A stretch of DNA of 64,000 nucleotides from Podospora bellae-mahoneyi (lineage: Eukaryota; Ascomycota; Sordariomycetes; Sordariales; Podosporaceae), in assembly GCF_035222275.1 (NCBI RefSeq), contig NW_026946359.1:2852001-2916000 (forward strand), in the 5' to 3' direction. This document shows positions 20,851-33,900 of the stretch, one piece after another (within the stretch, counting starts at the first letter, position 1; each line of letters starts with the position of its first letter). The notes under the pieces are model-generated. The model saw nothing but the letters and a program-made list of their open reading frames with translations, was not told the origin of the DNA and searched no databases. Made by a program: the position numbers and the translations under genes.

Positions 20851-23800
20851 ATGGTTGGGTCTTCGAAACCATCCGAAAAGAAGCAGTCATCCTTGACGAG
20901 TTTCTTCACCCCAAAGACTGTCAATGGCTTGTCGCAGAAGTTGGCTGCCCAGAAGCCAGCCAAAGACGACTCCAAAGCTGGACGCTCGTCCTCGCCATCT
21001 GCCCCTGGACCGTCTCAAGTCTCCAGGTTCAAGCGACCTCTCCAAGAGGACAATGACTCTGGGAATGTGACTGAAAAGACTACCAGGTCTAGCCGTTTGA
21101 CCAAACGCGCCAAGCGTGTCCTTGACGACGATGACGAGTCCGAGAATCAGGAGCCTCCAAGCTCGCCTCCTGCTGGAAATGGCCCAAGTTCATCCAGAAC
21201 CGGAAAATATGTCTACGATGCGGGGTCCGCCTCAAAGACTGGCGCACGCGACGAGGACGAGACCGAAGATGCGGCAACGAGACGGAAGAAGGAGGAGCTG
21301 CACAAGAAGTTTGTCAAGAAGCTTGGCCATCCAGACAGCATGTCGTACATGAAGAGGCGCAATGGTGCCCCAGACAGTTCTACTCCAGGCCTGGAGGGTG
21401 ATGACGCCGAAGGAGAGGATGAGGCTGAGGAGGACGAACCACCACCGACCAAGGGCAAGAAGAAGGGTGCCAAGACTGGCAAGCTTACGCCTATGGAAAT
21501 CCAGTTTCTCGATATCAAGAGGAAACACATGGATACTCTCTTGATTGTCGAAGTTGGTTACAAGTTCAAGTTCTTTGGCGAGGATGCTCGGATAGCTGCC
21601 AAAGAGCTGAGCATTGTGTGCATTCCTGGCAAATTCAGATACGATGAGCGTAGGTGCAACTTGCATGTGTTGTGTTCCGATCGTTATGCTGACCTTTCGC
21701 CAAGATCCATCCGAAGCCCATCTCGACCGATTTGCCTCTGCCAGCGTGCCAGTTCACCGACTAAACGTACACGCCAAACGCCTTGTTGCTGCTGGTCACA
21801 AAGTTGGTGTTGTCCGCCAAGTTGAGACTGCAGCCCTCAAGAAAGCCGGCGACAATCGCAACGCACCATTCGTCCGAAAACTTACCAATGTCTACACCAA
21901 GGGCACATACATCGACGAGACAGGGGAGTTGGATCAACCGGGAGATGCCACTGGTGCTCCATCTGGTGGCTATCTGCTTTGTCTTACTGAATCCCCGACC
22001 AAGGGGTCTGGCACTGATGAGAAAGTGCAAGTCGGAATTATTGCCGTACAGCCTGCAACCGGAGATATCATCTATGATGACTTTGAAGATGGCTTCATGA
22101 GGCGCGAGATGGAGACCCGGTTGCTCCATATCTCGCCTTGCGAATTCCTCATTGTCGGTGATTTGTCCAAGGCCTCCGACAAAATTGTCAAGCATCTTTC
22201 TGGCAGCCGTACCAACGTGTTCGGTGATCGAAGTCGGGTTGAGCGGGTGCCCAAGTCAAAGACGATGGCTGCTGAGGCTCACTCTCATGTCACCCAGTTT
22301 TATGCTGACAAGACCAAAGAGGATGACGAGAACTCAGCAGCGCTTTTAGAGAAGGTCTTGAAGCTGCCGGAGTCAGTCACCATCTGTCTGTCAGCAATGA
22401 TCAACCATCTCACTGAATATGGCCTGCAACATATCTTTGGTTTGACCAAGTACTTTCAGTCGTTTAGTACACGACAGCACATGTTGGTCAACGGGACAAC
22501 ACTTGAGAGTCTCGAGGTCTACCGAAACTCTACGGACCACTCTGAAAAGGGTAGTCTGATGTGGGCATTGGACAAAACTCAGACCAGGCCCGGCCAGAGA
22601 CTGCTGAGAAAATGGATTGGTCGTCCATTGCTTGACCAGCAGCGTCTAGAAGAGCGTGTCACTGCAGTAGAAGAGCTTCTAGAGAAGCAGTCTGCCATTC
22701 AGGTCAGCAAGCTGACCGGCATGCTGGCCTCGATCAAGGCCGATCTGGAGCGCAGCTTGATCCGTATATACTACGGAAAGTGCACTAGGCCAGAGCTTCT
22801 GTCAACCCTTCAGATTCTCCAGAAAATCGCCATGGAGTATCACAGAGTGAAGTCTCCGGCAGAGACAGGCTTCAAGTCAAGCCTGCTCCAGGAGACCCTT
22901 CTCTCTCTGCCTGCCATCGGTGATATCGTCACCTCCTACCTCGACAAGATCAACGCCCAAGCCGCCAGAAAAGACGACAAATACAACTTCTTCCGCGAGG
23001 AAGAGGAGACAGACGACATCACCGATCACAAGCTGGGGATCGCGGCGGTGGAGGCCGATCTCGATGCCTACCGCAAAGAAGCCACGGCCAAACTCAAGAA
23101 GAAGGTTTTGGTGGAATACACCACCGTCTCCGGCATCGAATACCTCATCGAGGTAGCCAACACCGACCTCAAAAACGTCCCCGCCTCTTGGGCCAAAATC
23201 TCTGGCACCAAGAAGGTCTCTCGGTTCCACACCCCAGAGGTGATCAAACTCATCAGCGAGCGTGACCAGCACCGCGAAGCCCTCGCCGCCGCCTGTGATG
23301 CCGCCTTTTCGGCTCTTCTCTCGTCTCTCGCGGCGGAGTATCAACCACTCCGCGACGCCGTCTCCTCTCTCGCCACATTGGACTGTCTTTTGTCCCTCTC
23401 CCAGGTAGCCTCCCTACCAGGCTACTCCAAACCCAACTTCCTCCCCATCACGGCCCCCCCTTCGATTTCCATCGTCGAAGGCCGCCACCCCATAGCAGAA
23501 CACACCCTTTCCACTCCTTACATCCCCTTCACCACCTCCCTGTCCTCGCCTGCCCCGTTGGCCCAACTGATCACAGGCCCCAACATGGGCGGTAAATCCT
23601 CCTACGTTCGCTCCGTCGCGCTCCTCGTTTTGCTTGCTCAGGTGGGGAGCTACGTCCCCGCAACAGAAATGACGCTCACCCCCTGCGACGCCATCTTCAC
23701 CCGCATGGGCGCGAGGGATAACCTCTTTGCGGGGGAATCAACCTTTATGGTTGAGGTCAGTGAAACAGCTTCTATTCTCCGCTCCGCCACCCCGAGGAGC

Positions 23801-24274
23801 CTGGTGATTCTGGATGAGCTGGGCAGGGGGACGTCGACGCATGACGGGGCGGCGATTGCGCATGCGGTGCTGGATTATGTGGTTAAGGAGGTGGGGTGTT
23901 TGACGTTGTTTATCACGCATTATCAAAACCTGGCGAGGGTGGCGGAGGGGTTGGGGGATGGGAGGGTGAGGTGTGTGCACATGAAGTTTAGGGTTGAGAG
24001 AGGGGGGGATGGGGATGGGCAGGAGGAGGAGGTTACGTTTTTGTATGAAGTTGCCGAGGGGGTGGCACATCGGAGTTATGGGTTGAATGTGGGGAGGTTG
24101 GCGAGGTTGCCGAAGCAGGTGTTGGAGGTTGCGGGGGTGAAGAGTAGGGAGATGGAGGAGGGGGTGAAGGAGAGGAGGCTAAAGGGGGTGGTGGGGTTGT
24201 TGGGGGGGTTGATGAATGGGGAGAAGGGGGAGGAGGAGTTGGAGCAGCTTGTGGAGGGTATTGAACAGCTTTAG
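20851..24274 (+). CDS. MSH3: DNA mismatch repair protein Msh3
   Basis: Exons 20851-21649 and 21705-24274, with a 55-nt intron, encode 1,122 residues. Msh3 pairs with Msh2 as MutS-beta, which recognises insertion/deletion loops in the nucleus. The N-terminus has a PCNA-binding PIP box, QSSLTSFF (residues 12-19), followed by a disordered acidic region. The mismatch-binding MutS domain I starts around residue 220 ([19 protein letters not shown]). The junction reads [16 protein letters not shown], as expected for the family. The ATPase has Walker [10 protein letters not shown] (Lys897) and Walker [12 protein letters not shown] (Asp970-Glu971). The C-terminal helix-turn-helix region follows. The start is supported by the PIP box directly behind it. 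Coding sequence after about 23,850 shifts sharply to G-rich codons. It is transcribed in the same direction as the downstream recycling factor, with tRNA-Val between. Confidence 0.95.
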
Positions 24275-25404
24275 GTGGGCAAGGGATTATGGAGTGTGGT
24301 AATTGTTAATTGTGGGAGTATACATAGGACTGGAGTTGGTTGGGGTTGGTAATTGGTGTTGGGAGGGGGGTTATTGCAGCTACCTGCCTAGGTTTGAGTC
24401 GGGGAGATATCTGGAAGGTAGGTGCAGTACATGAAATTGAATATTCCACAGTTGTGTATATGTAGGATCCAACAATGAAGTCCCTGTTATATCTTGCACC
24501 AGCCATGTTCAAACACATTGGATGTACTTCATACTGAGAAGAGGAGGTTTGACATGACGACGATAGATCATCTTCCAATCTTTTTACCCCATGAACTTCA
24601 TCCATGCCTTGAACCTGCTAGACGACTCTGCTTAATTTCTTCTTGACTCTGGCGGCAGAGCTCCTGACGAAACGGTATCCCAGTAGTTGTTTGTTCCCTC
24701 TTCGAGATCTTGACTGTTGTGTAACTTTCGGCAAGTTGGGACGAGGCTCTGGAGAGACAGCAGCATTGCCGACATGTACTTGATCTAAACCAATGAACGG
24801 TATGGGCTTTTTCAGTTCAAAGGTGAAGAGCCAGTCAACGTGACCTTGAACACTTTCCGGCTTCTGGTATCAACAGTGCAGGTAGGTGTTGTGTTTGTTA
24901 TTCACCACCAGGGTTCGAGCGAGTAAGAAAGTCAGTTAACAAAGTGGAGGCTTTTTGATAGATTGTGTCTGAAGAGCGATTGTAACATAAATAAATTGGA
25001 GCTAAGCCTGGAGAGTAGGAAGTAGTACGTCGAAGGTGTGATCAGGTGTGTCCGTCGTGGAGGTATCTCGTGGGCTTGCCTGTCCTGAAGATGTCGAAGA
25101 CATTCCGACCCCGTAAAAATCTGAATGGAGTGATATGATGTTGGGGCAAGCAAACGACATTTTCAGAGTGCAAGATAAGAAAACAGTAAAATCGATAGTC
25201 GGTGATATCCAATTGAGGAAATCCTTCGAGTCGTTTCACAGGTATTCTGAACAACACTTTAAGGATGGAATGTGATTTATGACATGTGGGAGACCTATGA
25301 AATGTAGCTCTGTCAAGCTGAGAGGTAAGTAAACAATCAAGACAGGTTCAGACAGTCGAGGCAAAACAGATGGCAACACAATAGGAGCCAAAAAAGTCAA
25401 AAAT
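24275..25404. other. Intergenic region, no gene recognised
   Basis: The MSH3 3' flank and the downstream flank of tRNA-Val. T-runs next to the tRNA (25391-25404 on the minus strand) serve as the RNA polymerase III terminator. No open frame resembles a known protein. Confidence 0.5.
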
Positions 25405-25489
25405 TGATCGCGGCAGGGATCGAACCTGCGATCCTCTGCGATACTGGGATATTGTAAAGCAGATGCCTTAACCACTGGGCCACGCAACC
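25405..25489 (-). tRNA. tRNA-Val (anticodon TAC) with 12-nt intron
   Basis: On the minus strand the acceptor GGTTGCG pairs with CGCGATC (two G-T wobbles), followed by discriminator A at 25405. The A box is TGGCCCAGTGG and the B box is GGTTCGATCCC, with T-stem GCAGG/CCTGC. The anticodon stem TCTGC/GCAGA holds loop TT-TAC-A (anticodon 25456-25454). The 12-nt intron (25452-25441) is at the usual site. TTTTT follows immediately downstream. Confidence 0.9.
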
Positions 25490-25686
25490 TGTTTGATTGG
25501 TGGATGTGGACTGCAATTGACTTTATGATACGATCAAGCGGAAGCGGCCGGCATCTTGGCAAGCTCTTATCTTATCAGTGAATGTGGTTGCACCCAAAGC
25601 TCAACTCCCCGCCAGCTTGAGATCAGACGGTACCTTGAGAGCTACAGGTGGAGCAACTGAAAGTGTCACAGACCATACCAAACAAA

Positions 25687-26623
25687 ATGAACTCACTTAG
25701 AGTGGCCAATTCCCTCGTCCGCAGCACCGTGACGGCTGCTGTGCTCAGGTACGTCCCTCCCAAGACTCCATTGACTTTACTTTCCACTAACAGAAACCCC
25801 AAGAACCACCCCCTGCATCCTCCTCCCTCAAGCTCAAAGACCATGGCTCCCCCAACAACTCCCACAACAAACCCTCCCCCTCCGGTCTTTCTCTCACTCC
25901 CCATCCCTCTCAAAACGTAACCGCAAAGAAGAAGAACCCGAAGAAGACGACCCCCGAGGCAAAAAAGGCGGCAAGAAATCCAACAAAAAAGAAAAGGGCG
26001 GTGCCCCAGCCCAGCAGCAGCAACAAGAAGCCCAACCCTCAGCAGCCGCCGAAGACCCCTTCAACCTCGACCCCCTCATCGCCCTCTTCCAAAAGACCGA
26101 ATCCCACTACACCTCCCAGCTCGCCCTCCTCCGCTCCCCCACCGGCCGCTTCAACGTCGAGTCCATCGGCGCCATCCCCGTCTCCCTCGACAAGAAGTCC
26201 ACCGTCACGTACCGCCTCCAGGAGCTCGCCACCGTCGCCCCCCTAGGCGGCCGCCGGTGGTCCATCCTCGCCTTTGAGGAAGCCTCCGTCAAGCCCATCA
26301 TCTCGGCCGTCCTCAAGTCGCCAGACTTCAACCAGCAGCCCCAGAGAAATGAGGAGAACCCCCTCGAGCTGACCATGACGGTCGAGCCGGAAAAGGTCGA
26401 CGACCTGGTCAAGAGGGCAAAGGATCTCTGCACCGAGTGGAGGAATAAGCTCAGAGACGAAACGCACAAGCAAGAGACCCATGTCAAGAAGAACAAGTCG
26501 TTGCTGAAAGATGACTTGTTCAAGATCAAGGAGGCGTTGAAAAAGCTTCAAGATGAGAGGATGAAGGTTGTTGCGAATAAAGAGAAGGAGGTCGTGGCTG
26601 CTATCCAGTCCAAGGCCAAATAG
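25687..26623 (+). CDS. RRF1: Mitochondrial ribosome recycling factor
   Basis: Exons 25687-25748 and 25804-26623 encode 293 residues. The N-terminus MNSLRVANSLVRSTV plus the Arg-rich stretch before RSFSHS looks like a mitochondrial presequence. It is followed by a Lys-rich linker with a Gln run. The RRF domain begins about residue 110 (FNLDPLIALFQKTESHYTSQ). It ends with the helix LLKDDLFKIKEALKKLQDERM, diagnostic of the family. The protein would split mitoribosomes after termination, together with mitochondrial EF-G2. I place the acceptor at AAG 25803 rather than at CAG 25793. Only the former keeps the frame, and the branch site CTAAC (25787-25791) is too close to the CAG. It converges on the next gene with 206 bp between stop codons. 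Confidence 0.88.
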
Positions 26624-26829
26624 ACGACCAGGGTCTTAAAAAGGTTGTAGATGTTTTGTTAGATAGTTGGTGCCCATACGAGGCGTTGGATCTCAAGTAT
26701 ACCAGTGTGCGTTTCATGTGCCATCACAAAAAAAAAAGGACGAGTTACACAAAAGATTTCTTTCAGTCTAAATTCATATCACAGTAATATACCTAATGTT
26801 ACATCGACAGCCTCACTGTCTTTTGTTGT

Positions 26830-27954
26830 TTAAGCCCTCTTCTGGGCACCCCCCTTTCCCTTAGCCGCCTCAGCAGGCAACAAACTCATCACCTTGTCCA
26901 AAAACCTCCTCTGGTCCTCCCCCCTATAACTCCACGTCCTCGCCGTGTAGTTCTCAATCAACCCCTTCACATCCCCCAACTCCTTATACCCCACCTCCTT
27001 GTACTTGCCCAACACAGCCAAATCCAACACCGCCTCCCTCGCCTTGAGCGGGGCCCGTCTAGGAAAAAACCTCTCCCCCTTTTCCAACCAATCCCTCTCC
27101 CCCTGACTGTTGAAAAAAATTGGCTTCCCCTCCTTGAACGCCCTCTTCCTAACCGCAGTGATATCCATCGTAACCCCACTATCCCTGTTGAACGCCTGGC
27201 CCCCGCCCATAAGCCTCATAGTCTGAATCACACTCTGCACCTTCCCCCACTGCGCAGAGGTAGCAAGCCCACCCCCGTAACCACTCAGATCCTTCCTCCT
27301 CAGCTTAGGAACAAACGGCACGACTTCTCCTTTTTCGTACCGATCCACAACCGCCTTTTCCGCCTCGGAAAGAATCATCTTTCCTTCGTTGGCCTCCTTG
27401 GGCTTTTCTTTCTTGGCTTGCTTGTTTCCCCCCTTACCACCAGCACCACGGGTAAACTTCCCGCCTAGACGGGCAGGTCGACTGCCTGACTGTCTCCCCC
27501 ACGCACCGGGACCAGCACGACGGAATCCAGTTTGTTGTTGTTGTTGTTGTTGCTGGTTGGAGCGAAACCCAGTGCTTGGTCTCGGTCCTACAGTCCCGGC
27601 TCTACCACCGGGAGTGTACCGGGCAGGTAGACGAAGGGATTTGATACTGAGAATTTTTGCCCCGGTTGGAGCACCACTAGCAGAGGAGGCTTTCCCAAAA
27701 GGGCTGGCGCTGGGGCCGGTGTTGTTGGCGCGGAGGGTGCGGATGTCGAGGGGGCGTTTGACGGCGGCGCCGGTCGAGATCTTGGTTAGTCTTGTTGCGG
27801 CGGAGATTGAACGGGTGGGCTTGTTGTTGTTGTCTTCTTCGGCGAGTTGGGGGCCCGAGGTGGTGAAGCTGCGGGTAGCGGCGGAGGTTGTTGTCGTCGA
27901 CGGCGGGGCACGACGCCCGAGGACGCCGGCCCGGAGGATTTGCTGCCTGGGCAT
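26830..27954 (-). CDS. Probable mitochondrial protein, unknown function
   Basis: A single 374-codon exon. The N-terminus (MPRQQILRAGVLGRR then TRSFTTSG) is basic, Ser/Thr-rich and acid-free, with an RSF-type cleavage context, so it is very likely a mitochondrial presequence. Residues 40-190 are Gly/Arg/Lys-rich and disordered, with an eight-Gln run. A conserved-looking C-terminal half starts near residue 195 (ILSEAEKAVVDRYEKGEVVP) and ends ENYTARTWSYRGEDQRRFLDK. The very basic charge and fold-plus-tail layout suggest a mitoribosomal subunit or a mitochondrial RNA-binding factor, but I cannot name the family. It is convergent with the mitochondrial recycling factor. There is no intron. Confidence 0.7.
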   Translation of the reverse strand: MPRQQILRAGVLGRRAPPSTTTTSAATRSFTTSGPQLAEEDNNNKPTRSISAATRLTKISTGAAVKRPLDIRTLRANNTGPSASPFGKASSASGAPTGAKILSIKSLRLPARYTPGGRAGTVGPRPSTGFRSNQQQQQQQQTGFRRAGPGAWGRQSGSRPARLGGKFTRGAGGKGGNKQAKKEKPKEANEGKMILSEAEKAVVDRYEKGEVVPFVPKLRRKDLSGYGGGLATSAQWGKVQSVIQTMRLMGGGQAFNRDSGVTMDITAVRKRAFKEGKPIFFNSQGERDWLEKGERFFPRRAPLKAREAVLDLAVLGKYKEVGYKELGDVKGLIENYTARTWSYRGEDQRRFLDKVMSLLPAEAAKGKGGAQKRA

Positions 27955-30900
27955 GTTGAGAGAAAAAATTGTCGCCTTAAGGAATGGGTTAAAAACCCCT
28001 CGATAGGCGACGTTTGAGGGTGAGAAAGGTCGGGTGAGCGGGAAAAAGTCGGCGACAACACCGGCGAGGTTTCGAGCTCACGAGCAGTGAGGTTCGTTTG
28101 ACGATGGGGTTGAGCAGGAAAGGAGAATGTTTGGTGGGGTATGATTGGTCAATTCTGGGGACAGGTGGGTCTGGGGTTTGGGAGCTTGGTCCATGCTTGG
28201 CCTGTGCTGACTTGCAACGATGTTTTGGATTTCCGCACTGGGCTGGTGGTGAGGGTTAGGAGTGGTGAAGATATTTTGCTTTTGATCGAATAGAATAATA
28301 GCTAATACTGTCTGACCATGAAGGATATTTAACTAGAACAGCAGTGCCGTTCCCTCCCAGCTCAAAACATCATTCTCTATGCTTGTGCACTTAGTTGAAC
28401 AATTCTGATGGTGTTATATGCATGTGCTGAACGTCAAGCGAGCAGCTCATGTGCTAAAATCATGATGACTTCTCCCGAACTGACACAGGAGTGCCAATGC
28501 ATATCATCACTCAAGCTCCCAAGACATACCTACCCGAGATGTCAGATTCTGCAGATAAAATCCGATTGAATGGTCCACAGAAAGAGCCGAGCTCTTCATG
28601 TCGGGGAAGACAAGCATTCCAAGAGGGCAGGCAGGATCAATGCAAGTACCAAAAGGCTTCCGTGTTCCCTTGTATTGGTCTGAGCGAGCAGTTGGAACGA
28701 TCTTGTGACATCGTTTAAGGTATGCAAAGTGGTGAGCGTCAGACCCGATCATGGTGAGAGCGACCGGTCCCCGCCAGGAGCCGATAACACCTTTGCGTGG
28801 CTAACCGAACTGTCGTCCTCTCAGCTTGCTCAACGCCACGACTGAGAGCGAAAATATCAGATGTGCCGTTTCACCGAGAAACCCAGTCAAACGCTTGAGC
28901 AGATCGCCTTGCTCCCCAGGTCGTCTTGCAATTTGGGTACCTGCCTGTTCTCAGGACACCAGGGTTCAGTCTGAACACAGACCAAGACAGCATCCTGCTA
29001 GCCCTTGTGGCTCCAAGATTTGTGACAGCTACAACTGCCGCGCTGTAGACTCAAGGCTCGGAGCACCCGGTGATGCGATAAGAGGTAGCGGCACCATACC
29101 CACGCGTCAGACCACGCAAATAGAGTGCCTGCAGCTGATATATGAGATTCAAGGCGTCAAATCGACCGTGGTGCCGGTTCGGCGGCGCATGGTGCCATTG
29201 CCCACTTTCCTCAAGTTGCCCCGTACATCGGGCGGTTAAGATGGAGTGGCCTCCACAGTAGGCCGTCGCCCTCGCTTGCTGGCGAGTCTCGTGTTGACAG
29301 GAGTCGTCGAGGGGTCAACGACGAGGTTTGGAGGTAGTCGACGCTGTGTTCCAGTAGATCGTTCATTTTCCTTGCTGCAACCTATGAACAATGAACTCGA
29401 GCTTTCGTCCGAGATCTGTCAAGGTTTGTTGTGAAGCCGTTGGCGAGTTGTCCAGTTGGCAATACGTTCGTTGGTGGCGTATCGTACAGCAACAACCACT
29501 CATGCGTGCTGGCTAGATCTCCTCATCTGAGAGGATTGTCGCTTCGAGGTCGGCCCACCGGCATGCTTCGACAGCATAGATTGTATAGTATTCGACAGTG
29601 GATCTCGCTTCCGATCAGACCCCTACCCGGGCTTGAGAAACGGCACTTCCAGGTACTATAGACGAGAAGTGGGTATTGCTGCGGTATGGTGGTGGCGATT
29701 GTAAAGAGCCTAAATGGCGTAGATCTTATCAGAATGTCAACATCATGACCGGAGCAGACGACCAGCTTTGAAGGATGAATCCACTGAGTTCTGTGGGATA
29801 GAGATTCTTCGGCCCAGCTCTCCGAGCCATCTTTAGATTTGATTTGAGCCTGAAGAAGGACATATTAGGGAGGTCTGAGAAGATCGACTAGACCATCTCG
29901 TTAGTTGTCAGTTTCAATAAACCATAGCAGTTCACTTGCCTCTCTTACCGAGCTCCCTAAAAGCGCACACAACCGCCGGTCAAACATGCCGTGACTAGCT
30001 TCGGTGACAGGATAACTCCTAGTCGTAGCGACTTGAAACTAAGGTATGCACGAGGTAGCACTGCAGCTATCTGCATAGGGCTCAGTTAGTAGATGCTGCC
30101 ACCGTGGACAAACAAGCTAGAAGCCCTAATTCTTAAGCATAAACATTCCAAGAAGCCCCCTGGCATAAACAGGGTCGACTGCTGTTCGAAGGATCACCTC
30201 GCTACCGGACGGGACACTTCAGCCTCGAGGCTAATCGAAGTGAAGGGCGGTTAGCATGAAACTGTCGACGGCCAGGGGCTCAGTCAACACGAAGCCAAGT
30301 CAACTTGAACGCGAAGTCAAGATAGGAAGCTCGAGCTCTCGAGGCTCCCCACTTCCCGGTTGTGACGGGAGATGGTGCCGCAAAACTGTGTGACAGGTAG
30401 TCTGGGGCGTAACACCAAACGGAGAAGATCACCAGTTGATCAATCGGCGATGGTGGAAGGTTATATTCCGCCGTCCATATGCGCCAGCCTCGCCTGTGGT
30501 GTTTCCTATGCCTCTGGACGGGGGTCCTCCCTCCATTTGGTAGATATCCAAGTCCATGTGACCCAGTAATATTGGCCTTTACCAAATGAGGCTCTCCTGG
30601 GGGGTAGTATTATCCAGACAGTGCGCCAGGAGCACCCGTCAAGCTGGAGGAGGGCACCATTCGGAACAATCGCATGCAGAGACAGGCCGGAATGCAACGG
30701 GACCGATTGTCGACAAGGTAGCAAGCAGGTAAAACATGCAGATGGGAGCCACCAGTCCAAAAGCCGCCCAACGGTATCGCAGCGTAGGCGAAAGGGGGTG
30801 GCGAGCCAATGGACAAGACTTGTTTGAGACGACGAAGACATAGCACGGCTGCTATTGCATGAATGTGTGCTAAGATTTCAGATGGGATTGGCATTTCATT

Positions 30901-33900
30901 GCCAGAAAGAATCAGAACAGGACTATCCGTATCGGAAACCACCAGTTGGCCATTGTTGGACGGTTTAAAAATGCAACGGTCTCTGTAAAGCTGGACGGAG
31001 AGCCGGGAACCCCAAACCGGGCCGATCGGGAAGACAGGAAGGCTTCATGATTGATGATCTGAGGCTTGGTAGCTCGGCATGCTGGAGAATAATAATTGGA
31101 AATTGGCGCAGACATGTTCACACTCCACACTTCGACGTCGTTGATGGTAGTCTCGAAACACGTGAGTGAGATATAATCGGGATCGAAGCAGCCACATCCG
31201 GAACAGCGGGACTATGCAGCGGCCCCTGCTTCGAGATCTTATCGTGGTCTGTGCTTCCCCAGAGGAGTTTTAGTAGTGATCAAAGCTTTACTAGGGACCT
31301 GGATTCCACTGTTTCTCGAAGGCTTCACGGTGTTCTACTGTACATACCTGAGCAGCAATTTTCTCCGATTTGTTGTTCAGCTTTGACTGTCGTGCTTGAA
31401 ACTGCGTCTGTGGTCTGCGCTTATGGTTCGCAGCGTGTCGTCACCTCTCGGAGAAAACAAACAGCCTCCACACCAGGAACACCAAACCACCAACAACTGC
31501 GCGCCTTGCCAAGGATCACACCTTGAATCTCCGACCACCGGGTTTGATGCCGTTAGCTCCTGCAACAGACCCAGCAGGTGGTTGTATTTCGCCGACCAAG
31601 ACCGGCACTGGTTCCCCATCTTGAACCTCGCCATTGGAATATTCACAGCTTTGGATGCGTTTATGCGGGTGGCTGGCACCGTCTGAGAAGAAGAGAAAGC
31701 TAACAGATTTGAAATGAAGCCCGAAAACCTCCTACCTTAGCACCGAGCAGCTGTTGTTCGTAAAGTATCAATCTCTGGTTCATGGAAACCAGATTCGCCG
31801 TTCCGATGGGCAGGCAGAGACATCTGACCATGCAATTGATGAGATTCCCGGATTCGCAACATCCTGGAAGATTAGATACACATACATCCCTCTTCAGACG
31901 GCATCTGCACTTCAACCCGCCAACCGCCACCGCTTGGTCGGCCATCGAGATCAGACGGTGCCTTCATTAACAAGCATGCATGCCGCTAAGGTACGGGCAT
32001 CAGCTGCAAATTGCCATTTCGTCCCTTTATACTGGATTCTGTCGATGGTCTTCATATTCGATATCACCACCATTTATATGAAAATGGGCGGCAGTGACCT
32101 GCTGCCGCGGACCACACGCACATCCTACTCAAGAGGAGCCATGCCCTCCGCAAGCAACCAATCCGCCGCCTTGCAGCCCGCCTTTCTGCGAGGATGCCGG
32201 CCCGGAGTCCCGTTCCAAGCGAAATCCTCACCGCATCCGCACCGGGCCACCCAGGACCTCAACCAGCAGGAATTGCCTTCCCCGCAAAACGCCCAGTTTC
32301 CGCAAAACCGCCGTTGATGGTTTCCGATTGCATGCTCCGTCCCGTTACCCTGTTTCGTCGTGTTCTGTCTCCCTAACGAGTCTCAAACCCACAGCCGGTA
32401 AGTGGCTCGTTTGTTGCCGGCTTCACCATCATTATGCCCCATTGATCAGCACTCGATTGTGGATGCCAGCATACCAGTCTGAAAAAGATACGAGAGGCCA
32501 TAGATTAGAGGAGGAGAGCTCGTGGGGTTGGTGGCCGGCAACCATCATCGTCAAAATTGGACCTCTGTGTTTGTTGTTTCAACACTATTCTCGAAGTTTT
32601 GACTAATGGGCAAGCCAAGACTCCCCACTTCTTTCGGCCAGGCGCTTGTTATTATCGGCTTGTCATCGTTGGGCTTTCATCATATTTGCGTTGGCTGGCT
32701 CTTCACCGACACCATATTTGTTTCTTCATGATTGAGTTGTAAGAATGCGGCATTCGCTATTGATTCAACACCTGAATTTTTTTTTTGGAGTACCACAACA
32801 CCAAGACGGACCTACCGCCGCATGGACAGGGATCAAGCAATCAAGTCTGGAGACGCCGTTGCAAAGCCGTCATGGTCGCCACGTTACCTGCCTCCCGCCT
32901 GGCTGATCTGCGGAGCCTAGAAACCCATCGCCCGGCGGCATGGGTATGGTTGGTGAGCTCGAGGTTGCACGGAATTCCATCCTTGTCTCAAAATCTTTAC
33001 TTTCTCTATCACAATTTTCATATGACACGGGCTGGCCACGTGCTGACCACGATGAAAACAGGAGGGTGTGGCAGAACAGCTGTGTCTAGACCTCAAAACG
33101 GCGTCTCCTGGGGAATTAGCTGCGGTGTATCGCGGCAATATCAACAAAAGTCGTCAACTCGATCCCAAGGACAGTCACGCAGTTTCCTGCTGCTTGGCAT
33201 CGTTCAGGGATTCAAGATGCCCCAGGCTTGGCCTTGCCAGGGAGCCCACAGTTGTTTACACCCCCCACTCGGCCAAATCCCCCCTGCCTGCCTGCCTGCC
33301 TGTCAGAACAAGCGTCTTATGCAATAATCGTTGCGGGTCGTCCTGTCCTTTAAGCTGGATAGCAAACAATGCTACCGCTCATACGGTCCGTTCCTACCGA
33401 CATGGCTATTCTCACCCGAGGGCAACAATCAAAAAGATCACGGACAGGTCCCATCAAGTGACGCGACCGCCCTGATCTCTCACTCCCGTTTCCACTCACA
33501 CTCCCCACGCTGCGGCGCCGTTCGGACATCCCTGGTTGGACCTGGGTGCCTTGCTCTCACACGCCCGCCATTGCTCGAGGACGTGACATATACAAGCGGT
33601 ATCTTTTGGCTGTGATGTCTCCTCAAAGGTTCATCAACCGAGTGTCCCCCCCTCCCACGGGGATACCACCCCCCCAAGTCTGGTCCCTACTCCGTTTGTA
33701 CTCCACGGACCTAACCTCTTCCTTGTAATAACGCCCCATGAGGTCCCCCATTGAGCCGTTTTCGATATCTCACGGGTAATGCTCGGGAAAGAGACTCGGC
33801 CATCTTGATCCCCTTGAGGGTGTTGCCCGACTTATATACGATTCGGTGCTCCCTCTTTTGCAGTTTGTCCCAAGTGGGAATAAACGAGGTAGACAGCCGT

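Noticed and set aside
25236-25562. Minus-strand open frame containing LRGPVVKASALQYPSIAEDRRFDPCR
   Set aside because: It is the sense translation of the tRNA-Val gene and its flanks, not a protein.
31754-33327. Overlapping plus-strand frames of 170-187 codons in the 28-34 kb gap
   Set aside because: They overlap in different frames, lack consistent codon preference and match no known domain.
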